DNA of 60,553 nt from Paulinella micropora (Eukaryota > Cercozoa > Imbricatea > Euglyphida): positions 303,163 to 363,715 of the forward strand of contig BJOX01000359.1 of NCBI GenBank assembly GCA_009731375.1, read 5' to 3'. This document shows, piece by piece, positions 31,905 through 43,144 of this stretch; positions within the stretch are counted from its first letter, which is position 1, and each line of letters starts with the position of its first letter. Position numbers and translations under genes: made by a program. The notes below the pieces were generated by a model that was not told where the DNA came from, did not search any database, and saw only the letters and a program-made list of their open reading frames with translations.

Positions 31905-33518
31905 GTGGCGAAGGACAAGAACAAGTCTGCAGACTCGAAGCCTGCATCGTTACACGCGGCTACTGGCTTGGTGGAGGCTACATACGACATGGATCCCTTC
32001 ATGTCGTACCCGCCTGGCTACGACAATGGAGCGTCTCTGTACATGATGTCTGGAGGTGCTGGTTCTGGAGGTGGCTCACGTGGACCCCGTGGTTTGGGCT
32101 TCGTTCAAGAGGGGGACGGGGAGATACGCCTACGTTGGGTGGACGACCCAGGCGTAAGGGGTGGAGAGGGTAATCAGTGCTCTGCTCTGACTAATGGTGA
32201 TCGACGGTGCCTGAGGGTTCAACGCTACGCAGTTTATGTTCCGGAGATCAATCGACATTTTTGTACTTACCACGGGAATGTCTATTTCCGGCAGGTGCAG
32301 GCTAAGAGGCGCTATGATGATTACAAGAGGCGTCATCCTTGGGGTCCGCCGGTGGAATTTCAACCGGGATCACCTGCACCTCGTGTGGAAGAGGCTGTGG
32401 ATGAGGAACGCCAGGGAGAACAAGGTGATGCTGCTGCTGGGGCGAGTGGGTTCGATCTGGTTGATGCTATGGCGGGGGACGAACGGACAGCCTCTGCGGT
32501 GCGTGGAGAGCTACCGTCGCCGTCGGGGGGAGATTCATCTTCGTCATCGGGACCGGGTCGCGCTTCGTCTTCGTCTTCGTCTTCGTTGGTGCAGGCGTCT
32601 GCTTCGTCTTCGTCGTCGGGCGTGTCCAAGCGTGCGTTACTTTCTCGCGGACGCGAAGGGCCTGCGAACAGAAACCAGAATTTGAGCTGGTGGGATGGAG
32701 ACGTGTGGGTCAAGGTGGAACGTGAGATTACCGACGCAACGCAAGGGGGGCGGCCGGGTGATGTGGTTACGTGTTATGAGATGGATCCTGTTGTCTATTA
32801 TGCAGGGGTGGTTAACAGACAACCTCCGGTGGAGCATTGGATACCTGAGCCGCTGGCAACGAGGGACCAGGGTGCTCCGAGGCTTGTCTTCGCTGCAGCA
32901 CAAGTGCATCGAGTCTTCAATCAGGCTGACGCCTACGAGATGCTCTATTGGCAGCAGTACCTACTGTACTGCTACTTGGAAAGCCGATGGTGGGAATTCG
33001 ACTGCAAGCAGTGCGAGGAGGCTAGCCTGACTGGTGAGGAGCTGGCAAGGACGTGCGAGCACTGTGGTAGGGACCCTAAGAATGGATTCATGTGCAACAA
33101 CTGCAACGGAGTCTACTACTGTGATGCAACGTGCCAGGACCGTGATAGATCGAGGCATCACTACTATTGCACGGTACTGAGCTCAAGTATGGTGAGGGCG
33201 GCGGTTATGAGGACTGAACTCGTCCGGAATCGCACAGGGATAGGCCTGTCAATCAAGTCGCATGGTGTGGCGGCCCTTCTATGGCATCGATTGGTTCGTT
33301 TCAGATGTGGAGGACCGTACCTTTCACGTCTTCCGATGGAGGGTGACATAGGACCGGCGCAGTCATCGGGGTCCGACAATGAAAACGAGGACGATGAGCG
33401 GGATCATCGTGTTCGTGTTGGGCCTGGTTCGTCTGAGGAGCATGATGATGGCCTACCGGGGGAAGCTAAACGAAGTGACTCTGTGGCGTCGACGTTAGTA
33501 CTTGCAACGGGCTACTGA
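31905..33518 (+). CDS. Gag-position protein with MYND zinc finger
   Basis: Intact 537-residue frame. Near residues 90–125 there is a small Cys/His motif (Q-C-S-A-L-T, R-R-C-L, then F-C-T-Y-H) like the short 'C-x-A-x-T-x-x-G-x-x-C' zinc modules. Ser-rich acidic linkers follow. Near residues 386–422 is a full MYND pattern: C-x2-C-x9-C-x2-C-x5-C-x3-C-x7-H-x3-C. MYND fingers bind Pro-rich peptides and are not the usual nucleic-acid-binding knuckle of copia Gag. A basic start (K-D-K-N-K-S-A-D-S) continues open upstream to about 31862, so the true start may be earlier. The protease frame overlaps its end in another frame. Confidence 0.7.
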   Translation: MAKDKNKSADSKPASLHAATGLVEATYDMDPFMSYPPGYDNGASLYMMSGGAGSGGGSRGPRGLGFVQEGDGEIRLRWVDDPGVRGGEGNQCSALTNGDRRCLRVQRYAVYVPEINRHFCTYHGNVYFRQVQAKRRYDDYKRRHPWGPPVEFQPGSPAPRVEEAVDEERQGEQGDAAAGASGFDLVDAMAGDERTASAVRGELPSPSGGDSSSSSGPGRASSSSSSSLVQASASSSSSGVSKRALLSRGREGPANRNQNLSWWDGDVWVKVEREITDATQGGRPGDVVTCYEMDPVVYYAGVVNRQPPVEHWIPEPLATRDQGAPRLVFAAAQVHRVFNQADAYEMLYWQQYLLYCYLESRWWEFDCKQCEEASLTGEELARTCEHCGRDPKNGFMCNNCNGVYYCDATCQDRDRSRHHYYCTVLSSSMVRAAVMRTELVRNRTGIGLSIKSHGVAALLWHRLVRFRCGGPYLSRLPMEGDIGPAQSSGSDNENEDDERDHRVRVGPGSSEEHDDGLPGEAKRSDSVASTLVLATGY

Positions 33519-34575
33519 CATGGGGGGGCAAAGAGGGGACCCGCGCTACAGGACGTTGGAGGCTTACTTCCGTGACCTCGTCATGGGACAGGGCACCGTC
33601 CTGTACAGGCCGCTGGATACCTATGATGCCATGATACCCTGGATGGAGATAGGGTATTATGGTATCGGGGCAGATGGCCGTGTGGAACCACCTTGTCCGG
33701 AACTAGATGTGCTTCTGGATTGCCTTCGACGGGCGAAGGAGACATCGTATGGGCGTCCAATTGCCTGGGCCCGCCGGTAGCCCATGCGAAGGAGACATCG
33801 TATGCCGTCAACGACACCGGCGAGGCCAGTTAGGGTAGGGGTTGGGGAGCGACCCCATACTCTTCCTCGACCGCTACCGCGACTGATTCCTTTCCGATCG
33901 AGGGAGCAAGGGGCAGCACGATCGTCGGGGGTTGAGTTTACGGTCACGGGAGTCCTGGGCGATGGGGATGGCAAGGGAACTGGGGGGCAGTACACTGCAA
34001 TGGGTGTGGTCACCCAGAGTGGGGATGGAGGCGCTGGGGGATCGTACACGGTCACGGGGCTTGTGGTTCAAGCTCATGGAGCGGCTCCCGCGCGGCCTAC
34101 GGAGGTGAATGATGTGCCAATGGGCTCCGATGGGGGTGTGGGGGGCGACTCTTCGCTCTATGTTGTAGGTGGGTATGACGGATGTGTACCTACTGGGCCG
34201 GCCGTTGTGGACTGGTGTCTGGATAGCGCAGCTACGCATGATCATGTACCCAGTGGATCATACCTTGCTTCGAAAGTCAAAGAGAATTTACCTGTCGAGG
34301 TTGACGGGCTCGGTGGACGTCGTCGGCTAGAGCAACATGGTGTGGCCATCGTCGGGGGCAGGAATGGAAAGGAGGGCGACTCCTTTCTGCGTTTGGACCC
34401 TACGTACATTACGCCAGACATTCATGTGGGGCTGGTTTTGGCGGGGCGATTGCAACAGAAGGGCTACTCTACGCACCTTCAGGGGGAGGGCTTCTTTGTC
34501 TCTAGACGTCCCTGCACTTGCATTCCTGATGAGGACAAGATTATGGTTGGGGAGCTACAACAGGATAGCCTATGA
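33502..34575 (+). pseudogene. Copia protease region
   Basis: One frame interrupted by a TAG at 33778. The second part has W-C-L-D-S-A-A-T-H-D-H-V at about 34212, the copia protease active site with Asp-Ser-Ala in place of the common Asp-Ser-Gly. A hydrophobic end follows (V-G-L-V-L-A-G-R-L). The stop at 33778 lies between two copies of GCGAAGGAGACATCGTATG (33733 and 33785). A second stop at 34573 separates it from the gag-pre-integrase region in the same frame. Confidence 0.65.
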
Positions 34576-34605
34576 TATCGGTTTTTACCTGCGAGGGGAA
34601 CTCAT

Positions 34606-36011
34606 GTGGGGACGCTGCTCTACTCTGGGCCGCCTAAGCATCAACAAACACAGTTTAAGGTGAGTGGAAGCTTGCTTCATGATCTATATGGCCACATTGG
34701 CCCTACGCCTACGGCGGCATTGCTAAAGGCACACGAAAACGAATGGGTGGTCGTGGATGCTGGTGGTCTCGCGGGCTCTGGACGGTTTGGGAAGTGCGTG
34801 GTCTGCAGCTCACTCATTCGACATTCAAACCCTCTTACTCGGGTGCAAATCTTACTGTCATGACCCGGGCGGGGGAGGGATTGAGTGGAGATAGTACCGG
34901 CAAGTTTCCTAAACCGGTATATGGCGGCTACAACTACTTGCTTCTCTTCGTAGATGACGCTACGCGTTGCCTGTTTGCGTTTCTATTGAAAGAGAGGACT
35001 GCTGCGGTGTGTGTGGGGCATCTGTCTCATGTTATGGCGTTGGGGAACACACATACGGGAAACAAGCTGAAGCAGTTCCGATCGGATGGGGAGTGGATCT
35101 CTACAGCTCTCAGGGACCGCCTGCGGGCTCATGGTGTGCTACCAATGCGTGGGAAGTATGATCCCAACAAGAACGCTATAGCTGAGTCATGGCTCAAGCA
35201 AGTGTTTCGCATCGCACGAGCTCTGATGGTGGCAAGGTGTGTGCCCTATCAGTTCATGGGGTATGCTGCCTTACATGCGGTGTTTATCATCAACGCAGTC
35301 CCCTACAAGGAGGGGAAGCCTCGCTATGAGGTGGTCTTCGGGAGGAGACTGCCCCATCTATCTTTCTGGCATGTGTTTGGATGCCTATGCTACCGACACA
35401 TGGGGAGTTCGGAGGGAAGCTCTACGACGTCAGAACTAGCAGTCTACCTTGGGCATTCGCTTGAGACGTCATCCTATTATGTGTGGTCATCAACTGGGAG
35501 GAAGGTTGTGGAGGAAATTAGAATGTTGACTTTGTTGATCACGTTGCGGGGTGGCCAGCTGTCTATCCAAAGAGTGGGGTTTCGAGAACGTTGGTGTCTG
35601 ATTTTGTTATGTCAGACCTGGAGGGGCACGGTGCCGTTCCAGACTGGAGGAAGTTCTACGGGACATAAGAGTGGGAGTTGTTTCGTCTGGTTGAAGCTTC
35701 GGTTGACCAACGACACGAGGAGTGGGAGCAGGAAGAGCAACGACGACGCCAGTGGGATCCACTTCCTGTTCAAAATGACGGGGATAATGAGGTCGACGGT
35801 GGGCAACCAACGGATTATTTTCCCACTGAACAAGTGTTGTCGAGTGCGCCGTTGGTCTCTCGCCGCGTTTCCTTCGCCAGAAGTGGTCTGCTTTCGAGGG
35901 GGAAAAGTGGGGGTGAGCAGCTGGATGTGTGTACGCCACCTGTGGAGCGTGGGGGGGATGAGGGTGATGCTCTGGTCGATCGCTCTGTTCCGACAGCTGA
36001 AGGTGAGGTGA
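34606..36011 (+). pseudogene. Copia gag-pre-integrase and integrase
   Basis: 34606–34863 carries L-H-D-L-Y-G-H-I-G and C-V-V-C, the HHCC zinc region. After a frame change near 34840 the integrase core reads G-D-S-T-G (first Asp), L-L-L-F-V-D-D-A-T-R, R-S-D-G-E-W (second Asp) and N-A-I-A-E-S-W (Glu), so the D-D-E triad is present. It continues to F-G-C-L-C-Y-R-H near 35395. The coding frame is lost after about 35550 and a Ser/Asp-rich linker continues in another frame to 36325. Confidence 0.8.
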
Positions 36012-36029
36012 TGTTGGGTCGTTCATCGG

Positions 36030-36823
36030 TTGTTGGGAGTAACAAAGGCATACCCCAACAGTGGGATGGGGCAGCTATCTCGGCGAGCAACGTTGTGGCG
36101 GATGGGGTTAAGCGTCAGCGTCGTACTAAGGGTGATGATGTACGCAGCTGCTACTTTGTGGGGGCTCGATCCAACCTCCCTCTGCTTGACATCTTCAAGC
36201 TTGAGGGGGAGGACGTTGAACCGGCGGTCTCAGGGGCGGATTTGCTGGTCTATGGGGACCCGTACGACAAAACTTCTCATCAACCGGGGAAATTGCTGGA
36301 TGATTACGGTGCCTGTTCCGGTTAAGGAGGCCAATAAGGCACCTCGATTTGTGGAATCTCGTCTGAAAGACATCCAAAAGCATCTGAACCTGGGGGCGGT
36401 TAAGCTCGTGCGCAAGCAGGACGTGCCAAAAGGCACGTGGATAATCGGCGTTCGATTTGCTGACTTTGACCGATTCGAGGGGGAGGAATGTATTGAGCAA
36501 AAGTCACGTGTTGCAGCAAAGGGATTTCAGCAGCGAAAGGGCATTGACTGCGGTGACGTTGTCATTCCAACGCCGGATGAGCTTGCCATTCGCACGATCT
36601 TTGCACTGGCTACATTGCAGCGCATCTTCCTTGAGGCGGGAGATGATGAATCGGCTTTTCTTAAAGCCAAACGTGATACTCCAGTCTATCTGAGGATGCC
36701 AGTTGCTTACATACCAAAAGATCATTATTTCGAGGCATGGGTTGGGGTTAACGGGCTACGCGATTCGGGCCATTTGTATCACACTCGTTGTGAGCTGCCG
36801 TTCTACGAGAGTGTTGGTAAGCC
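36030..36823 (+). pseudogene. Copia reverse transcriptase, N-terminal half
   Basis: Coding character begins near 36305. Landmarks: K-G-T-W-I-I-G-V-R, then S-R-V-A-A-K-G-F-Q-Q-R-K-G-I-D, typical of the copia RT start, then A-G-D-D-E-S-A-F-L-K with the first catalytic Asp, then G-L-R-D-S-G-H-L-Y-H. It is cut at 36823 by the TE-A insertion. The frame continues by chance into the transposon to 36959. Confidence 0.8.
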
Positions 36824-36865
36824 AGCGGAATCACTATTTTGTAACGCGGAATCCGTATTTTTTGG
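36824..36865 (+). repeat. TE-A left terminal inverted repeat
   Basis: 42 bp pairing with the complement of 51562–51603, 35 of 42 positions identical, the first 13 without mismatch. A second GCGGAAT block follows within it. Confidence 0.85.
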
Positions 36866-36988
36866 ATATATACACAGATATATTTTTTGGAAAAAAAACG
36901 GTCGAAAGGAAGGGGCTTCTTGGTTGTACATGCAACACAAAGGCATCATGAAGTATTGAACTCTTGGTATGCATAGCCGTGAGGTAGG

Positions 36989-37040
36989 AACAGAACTTTG
37001 GTTCCAGTTATCCTCAGGATTTTTAGAACCTAGCTCTGTT
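36989..37040 (+). repeat. TE-A 52-bp palindrome, left subterminal site
   Basis: About 165 bp inside the left end. Core GGTTCCA…TTATCC…GGATTTTTAGAACC. Confidence 0.8.
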
Positions 37041-38453
37041 TCGAACTGATCATTAACACCCCACTTGTTAATTTAAGGATTTTTAATCCAAGCATCAGAG
37101 CTATAGTATGCGCTCATGCAAGGACTAAAATCCAGCAACTAGGTCGCATTTGTTTGCGCTGCCGATTTCAGAAGAACTATCGGCAGCTCAAACAAACTGC
37201 GCAGCAAGAATCTACGCCCATCAACAAGTCAGTGTGGTCTTCTTCGGACTTGGCTGTCTAATTAGACAGCCTAGTCCGGAGAGGACCAGCAATCAGCAAC
37301 TTCTCGGGAAGCTGAATAGTAGCACTTCCAAGAAGCTGAACAGTTGCGCGTTGTCATCGACGTTTCGGAGCCTCATCAGCGCTGGCTGAATTTATTGACA
37401 AGCAAAATCAAGCTAGTCAATGGAACCAGCCAAGCTAGTAACGTTGTCATCAGGCGCAGAGTCTTTGCATTTCCAAGTCGCCAATAATCGCGCAACTTGG
37501 AATTGCAAATTATCCAACAAGGGGCAGTTCATCCTCAGAGAACCCATCTTCTTGTAGCCTTTCATTCTTTCCCTATATACAGGTTGAAATACTTAAAGCA
37601 AAAAGAATTGAACTTGTGGGTGCCCCAATGGAGAAAAAAAATTTAAAAAGACTTCTGCAGGAAACAATATTGTTCAATAGCCGCATACTAGGTCACAAAG
37701 CAAGAGTTCTCTACAAAACCTTTGGACAATCTTTTGTCCAAAAACTAGGTAGAGTGCCAGCAAGAAACGTCGCCAAGAGGGCTGCACCGACAAATGTTGC
37801 AATTCAAGCTTAGAAGTACAACATCAAGCGATGCACAAGAAACAGTTCATCCGCAGAGAACCAAGCTTCTTACTTTATGGAATTCTCCTGCCTGCCTGCA
37901 ACATTTAAATACATTTCATGTATGAACCTGTACTTCTGGGTTCTTCACGTGGCACTTCCCCGGGAAAAGTCGCAGAGCAGAAAACTTTGAATTTCGGATC
38001 TTTACTACCATCAAAGATCTGAAATTCAAACGTCAGTAGCAACCGATGTCATTGTTTACGAAAGCAAGGCTCACGCGCGTCTGAATTATTACGGAGCGAA
38101 TGTGCCTTGCTAACGAGCATCGTCCCAGGCGGTAGTACCAAGGGAACCAGGCGGTCATAGAGGATACGAGCCTTGTGACTTTGGATTTGTTAAGTCAGGC
38201 TTAAGCCGGGTTAACAAACCCAAAATCACCAGTAACTGAGGAAGCAGTCCATCCGCAGAGAACCAAGCTTCCTATTTTTATTTTACTTGCTCGTGCAAGG
38301 TAGAAATGATTTTCCTGCAAGAATTTCTGCTTGTGGGATTTATTTTTCCAAAATTGACCGCAACAACGTGACCTATGACATGAGCTGCAATCGACTGTGA
38401 AGAAATTGTATTGCCAGCCTCGCATGCAAAACAAAATTATTAACCAGCACCGG

Positions 38454-38505
38454 ACACAACTGTGGTTCTACTTATCCGTAGGATTTTCAGTACCAAATTC
38501 TGTTT
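38454..38505 (+). repeat. TE-A 52-bp palindrome, downstream of transposase
   Basis: Lies about 290 bp beyond the transposase stop. The right arm is degenerate (AGTACC). Confidence 0.75.
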
Positions 38506-41500
38506 GCTGCCACTAAGTTTATTAAACAGTTACGTCCATGTGAATTCTCTTGATGTAGGATCAAAGTGAAAACCGGTAGTTTGATCCGAGTGTCTTGAGA
38601 AGAAGTTTCTGACCACATTGCTCAACATTGCATTTGCGGAGTCGACGGTTTACTGACTCATACTCTGAGCGATCATGATTCCCAAACAAGACCCACAATT
38701 CTTGATACGTAGCCGTGGTAGTGACCACAGACAAATGTTTCTAGTAAAAAACAAGCTGCATTAGTGACTTGGACCCTCAGCAGCAAAACAAATTATAAAT
38801 CTTCTCGTGTTGACCTCGCCCTCTTGCGTACATTGCATTGCGCGCTTGAAGAACTTGCAGAATCTGAGTTATCCTCAGCATCTGAGGCAGAGGGAGAAGT
38901 TACAGGTCGTTTTTTGTTTGATTTTCTAGCTGGATTTAGAGCTTGGGCCTGCTTGACAGCCTCCGCGATATTCAGGCCTGGAAGAGCCCGCAGTCTGATG
39001 TCGGTGGTGATGAGCCTGATGAGGTTTTGTCGAATCATGTTCCCTTTTGTGAGCAGGTCCGAAGATTTTCCCCAGTGCACTAACATCGGAGCTGCAAGTT
39101 GCTGGCCTTGAACCTGGTCATTTTCGTCGCTCCCGGCCAGAAATAGATTTTCATCGGGTGTGATCTTGAACCTCACGTCATTGTCCACATCTTGGCCCTG
39201 TGATCGCAGAGTTTTCATCTGCCTCTTGTCCTTCTCCGTGAGTTTTTCCTTTTTCTCAATGTACTTTCCTAGAAACACGTTCCCCTCCTCTCCGTACCAA
39301 CGAACCCTCATCCATGTTGCACAACCCAGACGGTCCTGGAAAATTTTCAGGATCTTGAACACGCACACAGGCTGCTGGGTTTTTCCTGACTCTTCTTCGA
39401 CCGAGTACTCAACTCTAGCCAAGACCATGTCATTAGGCTTCAGGAAAGGTTGTCTCTTTTTCAAGGCTGCGGTGTTATCATCTCTTCTCTTCTCAGCTCC
39501 GTCTGTCGGTCGACCTTGGTTAGGGAAGCGGATATCGAATTTCTCGAGCGGAGTGATGTCTCCAAGGTGGGCGTCCTGGGCTGTGACTCGGTTTGAATTT
39601 CGACTTGCAGTCGCCAACTGGTTTCGATTGACTGGCAGGAATGAAACCTGCGGCAAGTTGGAGTCAGGTGCACCACCTACAGAGGTCTTCGCTTCCCTTG
39701 CAAACCCAACACCTTCTAATAGTACATCCTGCTGGTCGGTTGTAGAAGGACCATCGAATTCAATTGCCTGCTCGTTTGAATCAATCATCTCTACAGCATC
39801 AAAAGAAATTGCAGCGTCTTCAGTTAAATTACTTCCAGTGACGGAATTGGAGGTAAGCTCAGGCTGCTCTTGCACGTCTCTTCCTCCTGCCTGTGCATTG
39901 CTTGCGTTTGGTGGTTCTTGCTGCTGAGATTCCTGCCGTAGAAAAGCACACCAGCATGTTTGTGCATTGAAGAGCAAGACACCAGAGATGTTATAAGTGG
40001 CACATGGAGGAAGTAAACAATTTTGTACTGTTTTGCAAACAAACTCAAGGTGGTGAGTGCTTCAATCTTGAGACATGAAGCTGCAGATTGTTGCATGCAA
40101 GAGGACTCTGACCTGGTGCTCAGGCACTTCTCTATGGGCTTGCAGAAAAGTGTGGTAAAAACCCCAGGTTTCAGGTCCTACAATTTCTTCTTGCAACGCC
40201 AAATCTCGAGTGCATTCACTGCTCTTGACATGCGCAGCCAAGTTTGCGGCAGCAGTCTGCTATTGTCGGCGAACAAGGTTTCTCGTTTCGTTGTCCTGTC
40301 TGTTGCTGATGATCACGTCGCGTTGCGCAGAGGCAAGCTTGACACAAAGCTCACAATCTGACTCTTGCAAAGCGGCTTGATGAGCGCGAACCTTTTTCCA
40401 TGAGCGCAGGGTGTCCTCGGTCGGTAGGCGGATTAAAGGTCGCCGGCCACCTTGTCCTGCAGACCACTCTCCTGCATCGGAAGTGTCCGACGAGTAGCTT
40501 GGTTTTGGACTGCTGTCATCAATCTCCGATTCATCCACAGCAACCTTAAGGAAAGATTCAAGACCTAGGATGATCTTGTCCAGCTCCGTGATATTGAAGA
40601 GAGACACTGCGGGGACAAAAAACAAAGTTTCTGGAAGCTGAAGCCGTAGTGGCGTTTGGCTGGGAATCCAATTCTCCATGCGGGTCCACTCTTTTGTCTG
40701 CAAGCAGACTCCACCTTCTTCGTCCAGAAGTTGGATATCAAACAGGAACCCATGAACATCGCGAGACCCGCAAAAGGTATCCTTGTTGAAGGCTTGCGGT
40801 TCATCGTAGAAACGCTTAAAGTTCACAATCCAGTTGCGTTTCAGCACGCAGACATGAATAACCTCGTTTTCCATTGCCAATCTGCAAGCTTTCGCCAGCT
40901 CAGGAAATGTGTGCGCAGGGTTTGCCCACAGGTATTGGGCGATATTGGAAAACTTCGAGTCCACGTCCGCGTGGGTATGACCAACAGGAAGGAAACTGGC
41001 TTCGACTTGCTTGAACAAAGTGCTTTCTACCAAAGAGGCGGCCCATGCGAAGAAGACATGAGTCCTGTTGTCAGCGTTTGTATTGTCCATCTGGATGAAG
41101 AGCTTGGGTGCAAGCTTGCCATCTGGGGTTTTGGGAAGAAATTGAAAAGAGTCCATCAGCAAAGTGCTAGTGGTGTCGACAGTGTGCGGCACATCTGCCG
41201 GAGCGACGTAACAAAACGTGCCAACACCGTGGATCAACACGGCAATGACCCTTGCCTGCGTCGTGGCTGCTGCGTTGTCCCGTTCTCGAACTCCATTGGC
41301 AAAAGGAACGGCGGTCTTAGCTTGGTCCATTCCATCAATCGCGACGCTTGCGTAGAGGCGAGGTTGTTCACGAGCCAACTTGATGTGATTAGCATAGACC
41401 GCTCGTTCCTCCCTGATCTCGCTGACGTGCGAAGCCCTTCTTCGACGAACAGCATGCAGTTCCTCTTTCGTTTGGCGGCCATCAAAGCTGTAAAAGATTC

Positions 41501-41798
41501 AGTGCATTCCTTGCACTTACCAACCGGGGGATTTTTTCTGATTACAAGATCCTCAAACTTGGAGCGTTTGTTTACCGAGCCTTTCCAAACTTTCAGGAAC
41601 GTAGACTCTGTCTTGTCCCAAACAATGTCAGAATCAGGATATTCGATTTTGGCCTCATGAACAGCTTCCCAGTAGGTTTTTTTTTCGGGTAAGGCAAGTA
41701 GGTGAACTTGGAAGCAGGATCTTTTCCCCCAAGGTCTTTCTGCGCAAAACATATTGGCAACTACGAAGAGGAGGCTATGAAAATAAAAAGAGGAGGGC

Positions 41799-41850
41799 AA
41801 CAGAACCTAGGTTCCAATTATCTGTAGGATTTTGGGAACCGAGTTGTGTT
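41799..41850 (+). repeat. TE-A 52-bp palindrome in transposase intron 2
   Basis: Within the intron 41775–41937. Confidence 0.85.
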
Positions 41851-42476
41851 TGCTTGCGCAACGAGGAAAATAGAAAAAGGACAGCATGAATTTACGCATG
41901 TTACAATAAAACAAAGAAATGAGGACGCCAGCAAGACCTTGAGGTTGTTGAGGTATTTTTCAAAGTAGCATCGCTTGAAACCACTTCGGTCTAGTACATC
42001 GATGTCTGAGCGGAGAAGACGACGCTGGTTGGGATCTCGGTCGCTGATGGATCGAAAGACTGGCCAACGATGGTAGCTCAAGCCGTATATGCGGCGGACT
42101 CAAGCCTCACAAAAAGGAAATTGTGCCACAAGAATGGTTTGCAAAGGATCAATTCCGCTTTTGAGTTGCGGTTATTGCGCATCAGGTCAAGAATGACCTC
42201 GCTCTGGTAGGACCTGTTCAAAGTCCAGAAACGCCGCCTTTTCAAAGCGAGGCGATTAATAAGCTGAGGGGTTTGGTCTCCTTCCAAACCAAGACAACAG
42301 TGCTTGACAGAAGATAAACTTTGCTGCCACTGAGATTCCAACACTTGCTTCGGCAGCCTAAGGGTTGCAGAGAAAATCAAAAAATAAATGTATGAAACTT
42401 TCTTACTCCAAACTGAACAGAATGATGTTGGAGATTCTCTATACAAAAAGGGCTTGAAAATATACGATGCGTTCTT

Positions 42477-42528
42477 AACACAACAATGTTCCAAAAATCC
42501 TGCGGATAACTGGAACCAAACACGTGTT
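42477..42528 (-). repeat. TE-A 52-bp palindrome in transposase intron 1
   Basis: Within the intron 42358–42598, inverted core orientation. Confidence 0.85.
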
Positions 42529-43088
42529 GGTGCTTTTGTAGGTTTTCCGCAAGCAAAATGTTTTCCTTTTTGGTGCACAGGCAAAGAAAAAGGCTGACAG
42601 TCTGCAAATGTCATGTGTGACCTCTTGTGACGTCGTCGACTGGACTCCTGGTCGCTTTGCTCAGCACCAGAGTCACTTGCAGAAACGTTGCCTTGGTCCT
42701 GCCGGGCAAGTTCTTCACCGTACAAAGCTTGCAACATGTGCTGATAATCGTCAAGGCTGTCAACCTTGACGTCGTCCACGTGACTGCATGAATGTGTATG
42801 CATGTGTTTCCCGATGTCGTTCACACTGAGTTTTTCATATTGGTGTTTTCGACGAGCAGCTGAAGCAGAGGTCCTCTTGACTTCTATCTTGATCTCGATC
42901 TCGATGACTTCGATGATGTCGTCTAGAGCTAGAAACATGTGTATGTGACTTCCTCTCATGCAAGGAGTTGACTACAGCAGCTGCAGTGGTGGAACTAGCC
43001 AATACACCCAGCGCCAGAGGTTGAGCGATGGTTGTGTTCTGCATACCCGTGAAAAAACTACCGAGGTGGAGTTCTCGGCGGAAATATC

Positions 43089-43144
43089 AAACACAAGTTT
43101 GGTTCTACGAATCCTCAGGATTCCTGGAACCAAGGTCTGTGTCT
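43089..43144 (+). repeat. TE-A 52-bp palindrome near transposase start
   Basis: About 130 bp upstream of the transposase ATG. Confidence 0.75.

Larger units (their letters stand above)
31860..36823 (+). mobile_element. Copia-like retrotransposon, 5' part (split)
   Basis: Contains in order a gag-like ORF with MYND finger, protease, gag-pre-integrase, integrase and the first half of the RT. The element is interrupted at 36823 by TE-A copy 2 and resumes at 51604 with the second half of the RT. The protease–integrase–RT order defines Ty1/copia. LTRs are not identified. Confidence 0.8.
36960..38792. other. TE-A left subterminal region, hairpin-rich, no gene
   Basis: About 1.8 kb without a supported gene. 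It holds two 52-bp palindromes (36989, 38454) and many other inverted repeats: GGCTGTCTAATTAGACAGCC (37250), TTTGCATTTCCAAGT with its complement (37475–37510), TTTGGACAA/TTGTCCAAA (37721), TTTGAATTTCGGATCTTT with its near-complement (37985–38031), and AGCAAGGC/GCCTTGCT (38063–38112). A further family, (C)AGTTCATCC…GAGAACC, appears at about 37525, 37844 and 38245. Such density is consistent with transposase-binding or structural sequences. Confidence 0.7.
38793..42959 (-). pseudogene. TE-A DUF7869-like transposase, copy 2
   Basis: Minus-strand exons 42959–42599, 41774–42357 region as 42357–41938, then 41774–40113, then 39932–38793; introns of 241, 163 and 180 bp fit GT–AG. Exon 1 is acidic/His-rich. 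Exon 2 has K-R-R-R-F-W. Exon 3 has C-x2-C, then I-D-G-M-D-Q-A-K, Q-M-D-N-T-N-A-D-N-R and F-L-P-V-G-H-T-H-A-D-V-D, the likely catalytic core. The last exon has M-V-L-A-R-V-E-Y and W-M-R-V-R-W-Y-G, resembling a small beta-barrel (chromo/BAH-like) reader, and a Ser-rich basic end. The frame changes near 41480 (shared with copy 1), and a TAG at about 40261 interrupts exon 3 where copy 1 has Lys. Would bind the inverted repeats and move the element. Confidence 0.7.

Noticed and set aside
42078-42959. A single 293-residue exon for the transposase N-terminus
   Set aside because: The frame runs through a T-rich stretch with a 52-bp palindrome that looks like an intron (42358–42598) with a TTAG acceptor; the open frame there is probably chance.
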